DNA from: Arbacia lixula
Taxonomy: Eukaryota > Echinodermata > Echinoidea > Arbacioida > Arbaciidae
DNA: 64,000 nucleotides
Assembly: GCA_963669155.1 (NCBI GenBank)
Contig: OZ022596.1
Location: 1,012,983-1,076,982, forward strand
Direction: 5' to 3'
Notes under the pieces: model-generated
Databases searched by the model: none
What the model was told of the DNA's origin: nothing
Seen by the model: the letters and a program-made list of their open reading frames with translations, nothing else
Shown here: positions 1 through 11,479 of the stretch, one piece after another
How the letters are laid out: the number at the start of each line of letters is the position of its first letter
How positions within the stretch are numbered: position 1 is the first letter of the stretch
Translations under genes and position numbers: made by a program

Positions 1-395
1 AAGAAAAGGGAGGCGTTATCGTGCATCACACCTGCCAATCCGCAGCTTCTTTTCCGCCAGAAGCATCATGCATTGTTAATGAAACTGTGATTGCAGTTGC
101 TAGTGGATTAACAGATATGATACACAATGGTCATTGTGAACATTTGTGTGTAGTTGCAGTTAGTCTCTATAGCTACGTGAAGCGTATCCCGGCTGCATGT
201 GACGTACACACAAAGCCACTTTCCCTTAGGCGATTTCGTAGGTCAGGAGAGAGTCGATTATAGTGAAATCTGATTTTCATAAAACACAAAACTGAACATT
301 TTCACGGCATGTTAGCTGCATTTTTTTTTTGAAGAACTCATTCAATTATAAAATAAAATATATTTATTTGATTTTATTTCCTATAAGTTACACTT
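1..395 (-). repeat. Partial copy of TTAA-type MITE (family A)
   Basis: The stretch matches, as reverse complement, the outer parts of the elements at 13183-15256 and 51066-51611. It loses similarity near 385, just before the expected terminal AGGTGATATTCAT, so that end is decayed. The other end runs off the window. An 80-codon frame here is a by-product of the repeat and recurs in all three copies. Confidence 0.75.
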
Positions 396-419
396 TTCAT
401 ATCAACCCAGGCCCTTACC

Positions 420-492
420 AATAAGCCATTTTCGTCATTTATTCACAACTGTCTACTTAACTCCCTGGTGACGCGTTATTTCATTCACCTGT
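420..492. repeat. Fragment of short MITE family F
   Basis: It resembles one end of the roughly 200-bp family F elements at 15908, 17036, 17882, 55127 and 62193: a CCATTTTCGT-like terminus, 'TATTCACAACT', then 'ACGCGTTATT' and 'CATTCACCTG'. The rest of the element is missing. Confidence 0.55.
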
Positions 493-956
493 TTTCACCT
501 GTACGTGGGTGTCACTTTTATGTTGATATGTGTGCGTTTATATCTTCGTGTGCATTCGTATTCAAACAATGCAAGAATCATTTATCAACTGAATACGACA
601 CAATGACTAATTTCGTTATCATTGTAGGGGGAAGAATGAAAGCTGTGGAAGTAACGTAAGACTGGTATGAATGAAGATGCTGAGATCGGGGGGGGGGGGG
701 GTCACCAAGATGTTACGTACGACTTTACGCACGACATCAGATTCTCAATGTGGGGTTAGTATCTCATTCAAAACAAAAAAAGGGTAACCAATCATGCGTA
801 AACACACGCCAAGTGATAGCTAATCAATTGGGATAGAAATTACTAAATAGAAGGAAAAAAAACACACTCCACCAATTCAACATGCGATGGGTTGTGGAAG
901 GGGGGGGGGGGACATTTGTACACACTATACGTGAACGTATGCTGTGAACAAACACA
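493..956. other. No gene seen; G-tracts
   Basis: Unannotated AT-rich sequence with G homopolymers of about 12 bases near 690 and 900. Short open frames here have no recognisable motif. Confidence 0.5.
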
Positions 957-963
957 GTGTAAG

Positions 964-1688
964 CAGGGATGTGTTAGGAAGGAGGGACAACTCAACCATA
1001 ATATATTCAAACATCTGTATGGATACTAAAGCGTGCTAATGAATGTCAAAAGCATTCCACAATCACTGCAATGCTTTGAAGTCCCATGCGCGGCACCGTC
1101 ATTTTGCTATCGTCAACTTGGAAAGCAGTATCTTTAATTGCCTGTTTTGTTTCTCGAAGCTGTGTTTCTTATCACATTTTTTTGTAATTTTCCAGAAAGT
1201 TAAGGGGCAACACCTCTAAAGATCCTGTATTCGTTTTTCTTCTAAATAATTGTTGAATGATGCACAAACGGAGATATAAGATAATATTCTTACTTACATA
1301 ATTAACAAATTTCTTCACTTTCCGGAGATTTCCGGAAATGTCGGATTCAATCATTATCAAAATCATATATTAAGCTGCTTATTTTCATTAACAGAGTTTG
1401 CGTGAATTTGCGTGCAAATGAGATATTTTACTTTAAAAATATGTTTATTTTTGTTCGCTGATATCTCTTTTCCTCACAAAAGTATTGATCCAATCCAACA
1501 GAAGTGGACAAGCGAAATAAGACTCTACATTTCTTTTGTTCTCTCTGAGAAACCGTTGCTATGCAATCGTGTTCGTTATTGTTAAAACACGTGAAAAGCA
1601 CATGCTGAGACCACGCAATTTTTCGGCGGTGCCACGCATGGGCTCAAAGAAAGAATGTTGTTTCATATCCTTCCATAACATATCCCTG
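964..1688. mobile_element. hAT-like MITE, complete, with 7-bp target duplication
   Basis: A 725-bp element opens with CAGGGATGTGTTAGGAAGG and closes with the imperfect inverse CCTTCCATAACATATCCCTG. The 7-bp direct repeat GTGTAAG flanks it at 957-963 and 1689-1695. Termini starting CAGGGATG are characteristic of hAT transposons, which normally duplicate 8 bp; here 7 are perfect. No transposase frame is present. Relatives lie at 43232-43959 (same orientation), 25217-25838 (inverted), and as fragments near 18897 and 45330-45612. Confidence 0.8.
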
Positions 1689-1757
1689 GTGTAAGTGAAC
1701 GTATCAGTAAATTCAGTTGACATTTACGGTAAGCCCATGTAGAAGAGGTCGATTTAA

Positions 1758-2226
1758 AGGGATAATTCACCCTGAAAATGAAATGTATGAAATCAGAAAC
1801 ACGACAGAAAAATATATTAGTGAGTGTTTGACGAAAATCCGTCAATGGATAAGGATGTTATGATCTTTTAAAATTTAAATTTGTTGACCTCCCTTGCAAG
1901 GTGCTCTACCATATGCTGTGGACAGAATAATTCCATACATTGCTCGTATTCTGTTTTGACAACTTGATGATTCTTTTTCTAATGATGTATCAAATGCACA
2001 GGTTAAAGAATTCATCTCTTTTTGAGAGAATGCACATTTGAAAAAATATTGTACACAACATATGGGAGAGCACCTCGCACGTGACGTCACAGCATCCAAA
2101 CTGTCAAAGATCAACTTAACTTTTTTTTTTATCCTTTAACGGAATTTCATGAAACCGTCACTTATTTGTTTCTTTCACGTGTCTCCTTTTATTGAAACCA
2201 AATTAATTTCAGGGTGAACTATCCCT
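1758..2226. mobile_element. TTAA-target MITE (family B), complete
   Basis: The termini AGGGATAATTCACCCTGAA and TTCAGGGTGAACTATCCCT are inverted repeats, each abutting a TTAA (1754-1757 and 2227-2230). Target TTAA is used by piggyBac and Kolobok; a terminus starting with purines fits Kolobok better. Internally it carries GCACGTGACGTCAC-like sequence. No transposase is encoded, so it is non-autonomous. Relatives lie at 6324-6765, 52740-52935 and 57521-57790. Confidence 0.82.
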
Positions 2227-2369
2227 TTAAGCGTACTTACTGATGCAAAACAGAAAGTGAGGTTGGGTAAGAGTAGGAGTAATAAGAAGTCACGGCTTGG
2301 TCAAAGGGGAAAAGAAAACAAGGTGACATCACCATGGCAATGAATGATGAGAAGTGGCGTGGAACTCAC

Positions 2370-3330
2370 TCATGAGCAGGGAACGCGATGCAGCTGGAGC
2401 AAGAGAGTGGGAGATCGGAAGATATCGAGAGAGAAAAGCGAGAGGGGAGACTTGGATGGAAAGAAAGGAAATGGGGAAAAGGGTGATCGAGAGACGGAGA
2501 GAAAGAGAGAGAGAGTGAAATAGGAACATATTGAGATAGAAAGTGTTGACACTTGGATAGAAAGAGAGGTAGTGGGAAATGGGTGATCGGAAAACAAAGA
2601 AAAACATAGAGAGAGTGAGATGGGAAGATATCTAGAAAGAAAGGAAGAAGATTTGGATGGAAATAAAGGAAGTGGGAAAGGGGTGATCGAGAGACGGAGA
2701 TAAAGATCGAAAGGGTGAAATAGGAAGATATCGAGATAGAAAGTGTTGACACTTGGATAGAAAGAGAGGAAGTGGGAAAAGGGTGATCGAAAAACGAAAA
2801 AAAAAAAAGAAAGAGAGAGTGAGATGGGATGATATCGAGAGAAAAAACGGGAGGGGGAGACTTCGATGAAGAGAGAGGATCGAGAAACGAAGAGAAAGAT
2901 ATAGAGAGTGAGAGGGGAAGATATCGTGATAGAACGGGGTGAGATTTGGATAGAAAGAGAGGAAGAGGGAAAGGGGTGATCGAGATGCGGATAGAAAGAG
3001 TAAGATGAGAAGATATCGAGAGAGAAATCCGGCAAGTGGAATTAGAAAAGGGGTGTTCGACAGACGAAGAGAAAGATAGAGAGAGTGAGATGGGATAATA
3101 TCGAGAGAGAAATGGTGGAGACGAGGATAGAAAGAGATGGAGAGGAAAGGGGTTATCGAGAGACAGAGAGAAAGATAGAGGGAGATAGGAAAATATCGTG
3201 AGAAAATGGCTAGATGATCGGAGGGTGAGTGAGAGAGGAGGGAAAAGATATATATAGAGAGAAGGAGAGAGGGGTAGAGAAAGAGAGACAAAGGTTACAA
3301 AAGAGAGAGACATGCAGAGTGAGAGAAAGG
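2370..3330. repeat. GA-rich minisatellite, unit about 120 bp
   Basis: Degenerate tandem units contain 'GATATCGAGA', 'GGGGTGATCGAGAGACGGA' and 'ACTTGGATAGAAAGAGAGG'. Three antisense frames stay open for 219-315 codons, but they encode only Ser/Leu/Phe/Pro runs such as SLSLS and follow directly from the purine bias. They are not counted as genes. Confidence 0.85.
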
Positions 3331-3643
3331 GAGAAGAAGGGAACGAGAGCGACAGTGGCTAGTTACCACATATAGTGAACGGGTGACAGATGCAAAAAGA
3401 AATAGTAGAAGAAAAAAACACCCGAGGAACACGAAATGCAAATAAGCGAATACTTTAATTATATGACAATGATAGAGAGAATATAGGATGTAGTATTGTA
3501 GGTTTCCGTTACAATTCACTATGTTGTCCAGCCTACTTTGATTAAAAGTACATTTCAAATCAATCACTGCTTGAGCTGCATCCATCAATGGTTGCAAAGG
3601 GAAATGCGTCATCCGTTTTTATAACGCATTTTGGTAGTTTTAC
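3331..3643. other. No gene seen
   Basis: Unique-looking sequence between the GA minisatellite and a MITE. No motif or splice-bounded exon was recognised. Confidence 0.4.
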
Positions 3644-3890
3644 TGCCCTACTCTGACAAAAGGAAGCAAGTGACAAATCACTCAAATCTGGGTTATTGGT
3701 ATTCTCATATTGTACCGAGCATTCCCTACATGTGGCTAAAATCAGGACAAGAAGTATTCATCTTGCTGTGAGATATTCAATCTAACATGATGTGGTGTTG
3801 CACTGATGCCAATGCAAGTGACAAACACATTTTGGTCATTTACAAAAAAAGTCTCTTTGGTTAGTTACTTCCTTTTGTCAGAGTAGGGCA
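3644..3890 (+). mobile_element. MITE family C, complete copy
   Basis: The 247-bp element has near-perfect terminal inverted repeats, TGCCCTACTCTGACAAAAGG at the start and its inverse CCTTTTGTCAGAGTAGGGCA at the end. No clear target duplication is seen. An inverted copy lies 170 bp downstream at 4063-4306, and a fragment at 6120-6275. Confidence 0.8.
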
Positions 3891-3920
3891 GCAGTACTCC
3901 CACACAATATTAATTAACCC

Positions 3921-4050
3921 TTTGTATGTCAGACAAAATGGGACTAAATAGGATTTGTGTGTATTACTTGTGAATAAATACACATGTTGCACTCAAGGAG
4001 TTAACCCTTTGTTTGCCAGACGCATTCATGCTGACAAAGTACACAAATGG
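3921..4050. repeat. Spacer with duplicated TTAACCCTTTG motif
   Basis: Between the two family C MITEs, the motif TTAACCCTTTGTNTGNCAGAC occurs twice (about 3917 and 4002). It resembles the CCC-starting end of a TTAA-target element. Confidence 0.4.
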
Positions 4051-4062
4051 CTGGACCACTTC

Positions 4063-4306
4063 TGCCCTACTCTGACAAAAGGAAGCAAGTAAAAAAAGAC
4101 TTTTTTGTTAACGATCAAAATGTGTCTGTCACTTGCATTGGCATCAGTGCAACACCACCTCATGTTAGATTGAATACCTCGCATCAAGATTAATATTTCT
4201 TGTCCAACTTTTGGCCGTATGAAGGGAATGCTGGGTACAATTTAAGAATACCAATAACCCAGATTTGAGTGATTTGTCACTTGCTTCCTTTTCGTCAGAT
4301 AGGGCG
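4063..4306 (-). mobile_element. MITE family C, inverted second copy
   Basis: Same termini as 3644-3890, with the interior in opposite order: the 'ACTTGCATTGGCATCAGTGC' core is inverted. The right terminus has a small change near 4294-4306. The two copies form a 660-bp inverted pair that could cruciform. Confidence 0.75.
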
Positions 4307-4429
4307 GATATAACCACGAGCGAGTTATGTACGGGGTTAGATGGGGAACGAGGCAGACGGTGATGACAGAAAACAAAATGAGGCACCAATGATAGGTATC
4401 ACTATGGGGTGGTGAAAGGAGAGGAGAAG

Positions 4430-4644
4430 GGAGAGGAGGATGGGACAGAATGGAGAGCGAAAAGTCGGGAAGGGAGAGGGATGTAGTTTCAGAGCAACAA
4501 TTACAGAAATAGATAACGAGACGAAGAGATGGATGTGTCATAGTGAGAAGCGAAAAAGGGGAAATCAGAAAGAGAGAGAAGAAATATTCAAACAGAGAGG
4601 AAGAGTGACTCTGAGAATGAGAGAGCGAGAGAGAGAGAGAGAGC

Positions 4645-4682
<38 letters not shown>

Positions 4683-4758
4683 ATAGAGAGAGAGAGGGTG
4701 AAAATAGAAAGAGAGAGAGAGGTGGGATAGAGAGATAGAGGGTAAAAAGAGAGAGAGC

Positions 4759-4792
<34 letters not shown>

Positions 4793-4813
4793 GGGATAGA
4801 GAGAGAAAGGGTG

Positions 4814-4857
<44 letters not shown>

Positions 4858-4875
4858 GAGAGAGAGGGGGGGGGG
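4430..4875. repeat. GA microsatellite and GA-rich tract
   Basis: Purine-rich sequence becomes nearly pure (GA)n from about 4618 to 4868, with degenerate units 'GAGGTGGGATAGAGAGAGAGAGGGTGAAAA' repeated, and ends in a G-tract. Open frames on both strands are repeat artefacts. Confidence 0.9.
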
Positions 4876-6119
4876 GCTCGGTGTATGGGGGTAGATGAAA
4901 TGATGTCCCCCACGTGAAGCAGTGCGGATATACTCTTACTGAAGATGAATCGCCACACCAACAGTCCTCATATATTAACTCCAAGCCTCATACCGTGCAC
5001 TGCATTACCACAATGGCTGTACATTGTGGGCACGTTACACTTACACACTCACTAAAACGTACATGAAGCGAGTATCGCAACAGGCAACTTGTGTTACTAT
5101 ATTTCAGTTTAACTCTCTAATTACCATTGTCAAGGAAATGTGTGTTAAACCAATGGATTTTTCACGGCATGGTAATGTAAGGGCTAATTTGACTTAGAAA
5201 CATGTACTTCCCATTTGAAAAGCTTTATTTCCTTTCGTAATTGATCATAAAATCATGTATTGTTTCTCTCATTTTATAGACTGAACATTAATACATACAT
5301 TTGTGAATAAAATTACAAAGTCTAAAACTCAACATCATTTACGTTGTAAGGAATAGATTGGTGATTCAGACAGGGGGCACTTGCACTTGTTGCGGATTCG
5401 CTTGAATAGAGAAATATCAAATGTACATACATTAAAAAGTCGTACACAACGCACAATTCAAGGCGGAACAGAATAAAAAGCAAAGAAAACGAACATGCTA
5501 ACAAGAATATGATGATAAAAACAACTAAAATATACATGTCTGATGTTTTGTGATGTATTACCATAGTACAAGGGCTCTTTACATAGTTAATGTATGTGTT
5601 AATGTAGTAGGTAATTTGACATTTTTAATACATTTGCATGTTTTATTGTCACAGACCACAATACAGATGTGAAACGACAGGGCGATATCTATCAAACTAT
5701 CAATTTTCAAACTATCAAAATATACATGCAGTAGGGAAATACGTATGCAAGAAAAAAAAAGAAAATGTATGTTGTAATATACATATGTATCTTGCAAAGA
5801 TATAGATAAAACATTTAGTTCTTCAAAATATTATGAGAAAGATATTAGACTAATTCAAAGATAGCAATAGAGAGTTGAAATTGACACAAGAAATTTAGAT
5901 TTGAAAATAAAGTTTCTCGAATCCTTTGTTGGTATCGATGTATAAAATTGAAACTGAAATTGTGAAAATGCACTTTCATTTTGCATTTTAAAGAATATTT
6001 TTGTGCAAAAATTCAACTTGGGTTACATCATTTGTTTAAAGAACCTTATTTAAGAATGGATTTTCATCCATACTGTTCAATCATTAGCTACGACTGAATC
6101 AATCGACTTCTATTAAAAC
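4876..6119. other. No gene seen
   Basis: AT-rich intergenic sequence. Around 5117-5190 there is a short match (CTCTAATTACCATTG, CCAATGG, GGTAATGTAAGGG) to the repeated intron segment at 26140-26210. Nothing else was recognised. Confidence 0.4.
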
Positions 6120-6275
6120 ATCATGTTAGATTGAGTTTCTCGCTACACGATTTTTTTTTCTCCAGGTTTTAAAAATTATGTAGGGAATGCTGGGTATATT
6201 CTAAGAGAATCAATAACCAGAATTTGAGGGATTTGTCACTTGCTTCCTTTTGTCAAAGTAGAACGGCATTAACAC
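6120..6275. repeat. Fragment of MITE family C
   Basis: It retains 'CATCATGTTAGATTGA', 'GGGAATGCTGGGTA', 'GATTTGTCACTTGCTTCC' and a mutated terminus 'TTTTGTCAAAGTAGAACGGCA'. The other half is lost. Confidence 0.65.
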
Positions 6276-6323
6276 GTTGCGCACTGACACCGGCTGCTTC
6301 ATGTGTTGATTGTATGTGATTTG

Positions 6324-6765
6324 GATATCTTACCCTGAAATCACGTTTGTTTCAACAAAGGTTTAATGAAAATCTATTAAGGTATAAGGATTTTGTGACG
6401 TCGCGTGCGAGGTATTCTCCCATAATATGCTGTGTATATTTTTTTGTTCGAATATGTGCATTTTTTCAAAAAGATATGCATCATTTTACGTGTACATTTG
6501 ATATATCACTGGAAATACGTTTTTACACACATACCTGTACGAAAAAACAATCATTCCGTTTTCTAAAATAGAAAGAGCAATTTATGTAATTGTTTTGTAC
6601 ACAGCATATGTGAGAGTACCTCGCACGTGACGTCACAGAATTGACATTTTAAAAGATCATAACTTTCTTATCCTTTGATGGATGTTCGTCAAACCTTCAT
6701 TAATATGTTTCTTTCATGATTCTGCCTTTATTTAAAGCAACTTATCTTCAGGATGAACTATCGCT
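6324..6765 (+). mobile_element. MITE family B, degenerate copy
   Basis: It matches 1758-2226: an 'ACCCTGAAAT' start, 'GTGACGTCGCGTGCGAGGTA' and 'ACCTCGCACGTGACGTCACA' internally, and the end 'CTTCAGGATGAACTATCGCT' followed by TTAA. The first terminus is eroded. Confidence 0.7.
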
Positions 6766-6984
6766 TTAAATGCAACGAGCAGCAGAGAGAAGCCGTCTCC
6801 TGGTAAACGGCGCTGAGTACCATCATTACTGTACTTAGACCACAGAATATGACTCATTACGACTGGTGATGAACGGTCTCTGTCATGTGGTGTCTAGCGC
6901 GCATCCAGTGGGGGCATAATGCGCCAATCCATGCACGCTGATACACGTAGGTTACGACCCACAATTAATCAAGTATATGCGCAG

Positions 6985-7300
6985 GTATGTGTATATGTGC
7001 GTGCGTGTGTGTGTGTGTATGTGTGTGTATGTGTTTGTGCGTGTGTGTGTGTGTATGTGTGTGTGTGTATGTGCTCGAAAGTATTTATTTGCATATTACG
7101 TATGTGCGTGTAGATAGCGCTTTGTATATTTCCATATATGTGTGTGTGCATGTGCGTGTGTGTTCAAAAGTATGTATTTGTATACGTACATGCGTGGAGA
7201 TAGTGTCTTCTATATTTACATAATGTATGTGTGCGTGGGCATGTGTGTTCGAAAGTATGTATTTGTGTAAGTACAGCGTGTTGATACGGCTTTGTAGATT

Positions 7301-7340
<40 letters not shown>
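6985..7340. repeat. GT microsatellite, 89-bp minisatellite and (TA)n
   Basis: A (GT)n tract (6985-7070) leads into three degenerate units of about 89 bp, each with 'GTGTTCGAAAGTATGTATTTG' or a variant (near 7068, 7158, 7246) and 'GATAGNGNCTTNTATATT'. The array ends in (TA)n at about 7304-7336. Cys/Val and Thr/His frames over it are artefacts. Confidence 0.8.
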
Positions 7341-7341
<1 letters not shown>

Positions 7342-8014
7342 GTGAATTAGGATGAATTTGTATTAGTTGTGTGTGGAGTCATTATGACAGATATAATCAT
7401 GTGCGTGTGTGCGTTTGCGTTTGACTACCTCCACCTGTCCACAACCGCATCCCATGCCTTCACATAATACCATCTAACAACCTTTCATGTGGGAATAATC
7501 GTTTCTTTATGTCAGAAATGTGCTAGGTATGCCAAGGAAAATATGAGTTTGCAATGTATAATCACGTGATGCTATTATAAGAACTTGTGGGGAGTCATTG
7601 CAATATTAAGTTTGTGCCTAAATTCTGTCTATTATCCTGCTAATTTCTACCTTTGATCATGTCTTTGATGATGCTTATCAGTGCTGAGAAAAAATAAAGA
7701 AAAATTTTAAAATATAGGACACATAATTCCATTGAAGAGTTCGTGATTTGGTCATATACAAATGAATTTGCATCAAATCTAGTTAACATACATTTTCATG
7801 TCAAAGGACCTTTCATTGGCTTCCGCTTTGCTAGACTTCTATACAAGTGTGTACGTGCGAAATAATTCCCTTGAGCATTCAGAACGATTGTCTATAATGA
7901 CTCTACACTATTAATGGATCGTATGCAATTAATATTACCCGGTGATGCGTGAAAGTTGCGTAATGGGCTGTACTAAGTACTCATCGTGTCAGGGGGTAGC
8001 AGCGGTGGCACGAT
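7341..8014. other. No gene seen
   Basis: Unannotated sequence. No motif, exon-like frame or repeat was recognised. Confidence 0.35.
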
Positions 8015-8285
8015 AACGCACCTTTCGGCTTGTTTATTCTCGTTGCTATAAATACAAAGGTAAGACATTGACATATTAGGGCACCTTTCCGCTTGTTTTA
8101 TCACTTTCGTTGGTTTGACTATATAAACATAGGTAGTAAATACATTAGCATATTAGGGCAACTTTTGGCTTGTTTATTCTCGTTGCTTTGAGTACATACA
8201 TATAATACATTGGCATTTTACCGCTCCTTTTAGCCTGTTGATTCTTGTTGTATTGAGTATAAACACATACCCTTTTACATTCTTT
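8015..8285. repeat. Tandem repeat, four units of about 65-77 bp
   Basis: Successive units start near 8020, 8083, 8158 and 8224. Each has a CNCCTTTNGGCTTGTT-like start, a 'TATTCTCGTTGCT'-like core and an 'ACATTGNCATATTAGGG'-like end. The units differ by substitutions and small indels. Confidence 0.7.
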
Positions 8286-8985
8286 TTAACAACACGTGGG
8301 CACATGACTTCGTCACTAATATTATATGTTTTCGTGTTTCAGACGCAATAACTAGGTTAAGACATCTATGGCGCACACGTACAAGCACCCACGCACATCA
8401 TTCACGCATACGTTTGTCAATTACTGTATCCAAGTAGATAATCCGTTTTGTATTATGAGCGCAATTTATTGTCTGATTCCCCCCTTTCGAGCTACCGGAA
8501 TAAATACCTGCGTATAAATTGTCACACAACGTCATCACTTCCACACGAGCTTTCAATGCTAATTCACATTAGATGACTTTTTAAGATTGTTAATGATATA
8601 CGGGAGGCAAACATATATATTTTTTTTACATTTTATATAAAAAACACAATGCTGATTCGGGGGACTTATGTATACTTTTGCAGGATGTCATCATATGATA
8701 TCAAATACAACACGTTTGCATGTACATTACAATAATATTTGTCATTACTGATATGCAGAGACAGGTCAATGTCATCACCGATGTAATCTATTCGTGGAAT
8801 AAAACATGTACTAGTGACGTCATGTAGAAACGGGCCAATGAGATCACGGATGTGCATCAGACAATGCATAATCATGACGGTGGTTTATGGGAAGGAGGAC
8901 GTGTCAAAATACATACTGCAGAAATGGAAACAGTGTCATTTCCAAGAAAGTAGTGGTCAATCAAGGATTTTCTTAAAAGAGGAGT
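8286..8985. other. No gene seen; short internal duplication
   Basis: At 8755-8855 a roughly 65-bp segment is duplicated in degenerate form ('CAGGTCAATGTCATCACCGATGT' and 'CGGGCCAATGAGATCACGGATGT' types). Otherwise featureless. Confidence 0.4.
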
Positions 8986-9605
8986 GGACTCTCTCTCCTA
9001 GATTTTATTCCATTTTACTCTCTCTCCTTTTCTCTTTCTCTCTCTTTTTTCTCTTTTGTCTCTCTTTCTCTCTCCTGTTTTCTTTCTCTTTATCTCTCTA
9101 GCTCTCTGTCTTTCTTTCTCTCTCTCTCTCTCTAGCTCTCTGTCTTTCTTTCTCTCTCTGTCTCTCTTTCTCTCTCTATCTCTCTGTCTGTTTATCTCCC
9201 TCTCTCTCTTTCTCTCTTTCTCTATTTCCTTCTCTTTCTCTGTGTCTTTCTCTCTCCCTCGTTCTCTTTCTCTTTCTCTCTCTTACCCGCTTGCTCTATT
9301 TAACCAGTAACATGTTATTGTTATCTCTGTTCATCCTTCTCTCATTATTTCTCTGTAGTATATATATTTTCATCTTCCCTCTCTCTTTTTTTTCTTACTT
9401 CTTTCTCTTGCTCCTTCTTTCGTTTTACGCACAGTCCTCTCTGTCTCTCTTTCTCTCTCTCTCGCTGTCACTCTCTCTCTCTCTTTCTCTCACCCTATAT
9501 ATATATATGTATGTTTCTTTCTTTCTCTTACTGCTTCTCTTTATTAATGGCATTCTCTCTCTCTCTCTCTATCTCTTTCTTTCACTTGCTGCTTCTCTTT
9601 ATTAA
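8986..9605. repeat. CT-rich microsatellite tract
   Basis: About 600 bp of CTCTCT, CTTTCT and CTGTCT runs. It contains two similar blocks ending 'CTTTATTAATG' and a small (TA)n near 9497. The Ser/Leu/Phe frames are artefacts. Confidence 0.92.
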
Positions 9606-9904
9606 TGCAAAAGAAATTTTCTTTTTTCTCTTCTTACGCTTCAACTTATTAAATCGATATATATGTAAATATTTTTAACCTGTTTTCCAGCTTCAACGTT
9701 AGTGAAATATCACATCTAATTTCATTTCACAAAAGCAGATGCCTTTTGCACAGGGAGTGTGAACGCGCATGTCTGTCACCTCACCATCATTCTAATTTAT
9801 ATCAATATCGATTGGTAATTTGCAAAACACGACCGGTGACAGTAATCGATTATCATGATGTGTTTGACCCGAGAAATTTGGCGCTGATAGTACTCTGTTT
9901 GCGC
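9606..9904. other. No gene seen
   Basis: Sequence between the CT and GT tracts. Nothing recognised. Confidence 0.35.
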
Positions 9905-10112
9905 AATAGTGCTGTGTTTGTGCGTGTGTGTCTGTATGTGTGTTTGTGTGTGTGCGTGTGTGCGTTTGCATGTGTGTGTGTTTGTGTGTGTATGTGTGTG
10001 GGTATGTGTGTGTGTCTGTTTATGTGTGTGTATGTGTATGTGTGTCTGTGTGTCTGTATATGTGTATATGTGTGTGTATGTGTTTGTGTGTCTGTCTGTT
10101 TCATCTGAAAAG
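9905..10112. repeat. GT-rich microsatellite
   Basis: Interrupted (GT)n with TGTATG, TGTTTG and TGTCTG variants. It explains the Cys/Val frames on plus and the Thr/His frames on minus. Confidence 0.92.
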
Positions 10113-10374
10113 CAGCACCAATCTGGCACAGAAATAGTTAACCTGTACTTTCCAATCTGTTTAATAATGCGAACTCATCTTCTTATTTAATCACTGTATA
10201 GCGATACATGATTAGTGCAGGTACATACTTCATTTATACGTAATGATCTAAAGTACACAAGTACTGTACTATATACTGCGCGTTACATATATTTAACAAC
10301 ATCGATCGAACAGTAGAAAGTACGAGGGTGTTACGTTCAGTACTATTAATGTTAATCGAGAAGCCTTCAGCTCA

Positions 10375-10560
10375 GTTCCGTTCAGTATATTTATTCTAAC
10401 ACAACAACATTAAAATATATACATCCAGAAACACATGACATAAACATAATTGAATTATTTAACAAACACAAATAAATGAAATTAAAAAGCAATGAGGAGT
10501 AGGCAGGAAGGCAATGCGTTATTTAAAAGCCCACCCCTCAGGGAAATAATCTAGTTAGAA
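10375..10560 (-). repeat. Possible LINE 3' end
   Basis: Read on minus, the sequence goes from a 'GAGGGGTGGGCTTTTAAATAAC' type segment through 'TTAATTTCATTTATTTGTG' towards an AT-rich end, the look of a non-LTR 3' untranslated region. No coding part is visible, so the call is tentative. Confidence 0.3.
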
Positions 10561-10573
10561 ATATGAAAAACAT

Positions 10574-10582
10574 ACACCCACA

Positions 10583-10632
<50 letters not shown>
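10574..10632. repeat. (CA)n microsatellite
   Basis: A nearly pure CA run of about 50 bp. Confidence 0.95.
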
Positions 10633-10636
<4 letters not shown>

Positions 10637-11067
10637 CACTTAGCCTATGTGCCTATGACGATTCCAAAATAAAATGTTTAAAAATCCTTTTAAAAACGTT
10701 AATAGATGGGTTTTCTCTGATATTATTAAGTACATCGTCGATTCGTGTCGATTGTAAGACCGGTTACGCTGTAGAAGGTCACACATCATTGCATATGATA
10801 TCATCGTTGTAAGATGTGAAGACCGTCGTTTAAAAGGGTAACGCTACTTTAATCTCAGATGAAAAACAAAATGAATGATACTTCTGCGGGACAGAAATGA
10901 CTTGTTCAAAGGTGGTTTTATATCTCAGATATCCTTAGCTTAACGGAGATCCATACGCTATGGCTTATTCGCATGACCTCCTCGATTGCCTAAATTGCCG
11001 CTTTACGTATACTCTGTCTTGAATGATAGGTTACTATCGAGAGGGGGCAAAACTATGTTAAGATTGC
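10633..11067. other. No gene seen
   Basis: Unannotated sequence. It could be 3' flank of the minus-strand exon at 12416-12711, but no clear polyadenylation site was assigned. Confidence 0.35.
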
Positions 11068-11223
11068 GGCCGTGTTGTATGTAGGTTTCCAATTAATGTA
11101 ACTTACCATCAATGGTGTCTAGCGTGGCAACAGGTGCGATTAATTAGAGCTCATTTGCTGTTGGCACAGTAGCTGCCATTGATGGTAAATTACAATAATT
11201 GAGATTCTAAATGCAACATGGCC
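11068..11223. mobile_element. Small hairpin MITE, 156 bp
   Basis: The ends GGCCGTGTTGTAT and ATGCAACATGGCC are inverted, and similarity continues inward ('TTACCATCAATGG' against 'CCATTGATGGTAA'). Nearly the whole element could fold into one hairpin with a loop near 11130. Confidence 0.6.
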
Positions 11224-11479
11224 CAGATGTACAATGTTCTATACATTTTCATTTCTTAATGAGTGTACCAAAAGAGAATATTCCAAAGGATGGACACATT
11301 AATGAATAATGATACTACAAACACCCCCACCTCGATGCTATAGAGAAGGATTGAATGAACTACACCTCCGTGAACTGAGCAGTAACTTCAAACATACAGT
11401 GACCAAATTTAATCAAGCTAGAAAGTCTGTATAATGGCTAAGACAAATTGATAAATTGATATTTGTGAAAATAAATACA

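Noticed and set aside
2366..3313. 315-codon minus-strand frame and two overlapping frames of about 220 codons
   Set aside because: Three antisense frames are open at once over a GA minisatellite. The products are Ser/Leu/Pro/Phe repeats without any fold or splice context.
4242..4984. 239- and 139-codon minus frames
   Set aside because: Generated by (GA)n on the opposite strand; low-complexity SLSLS runs.
9909..10190. Cys/Val-rich small protein (metallothionein-like look)
   Set aside because: Pure consequence of (GT)n; alternative frames give Thr/His repeats over the same bases.
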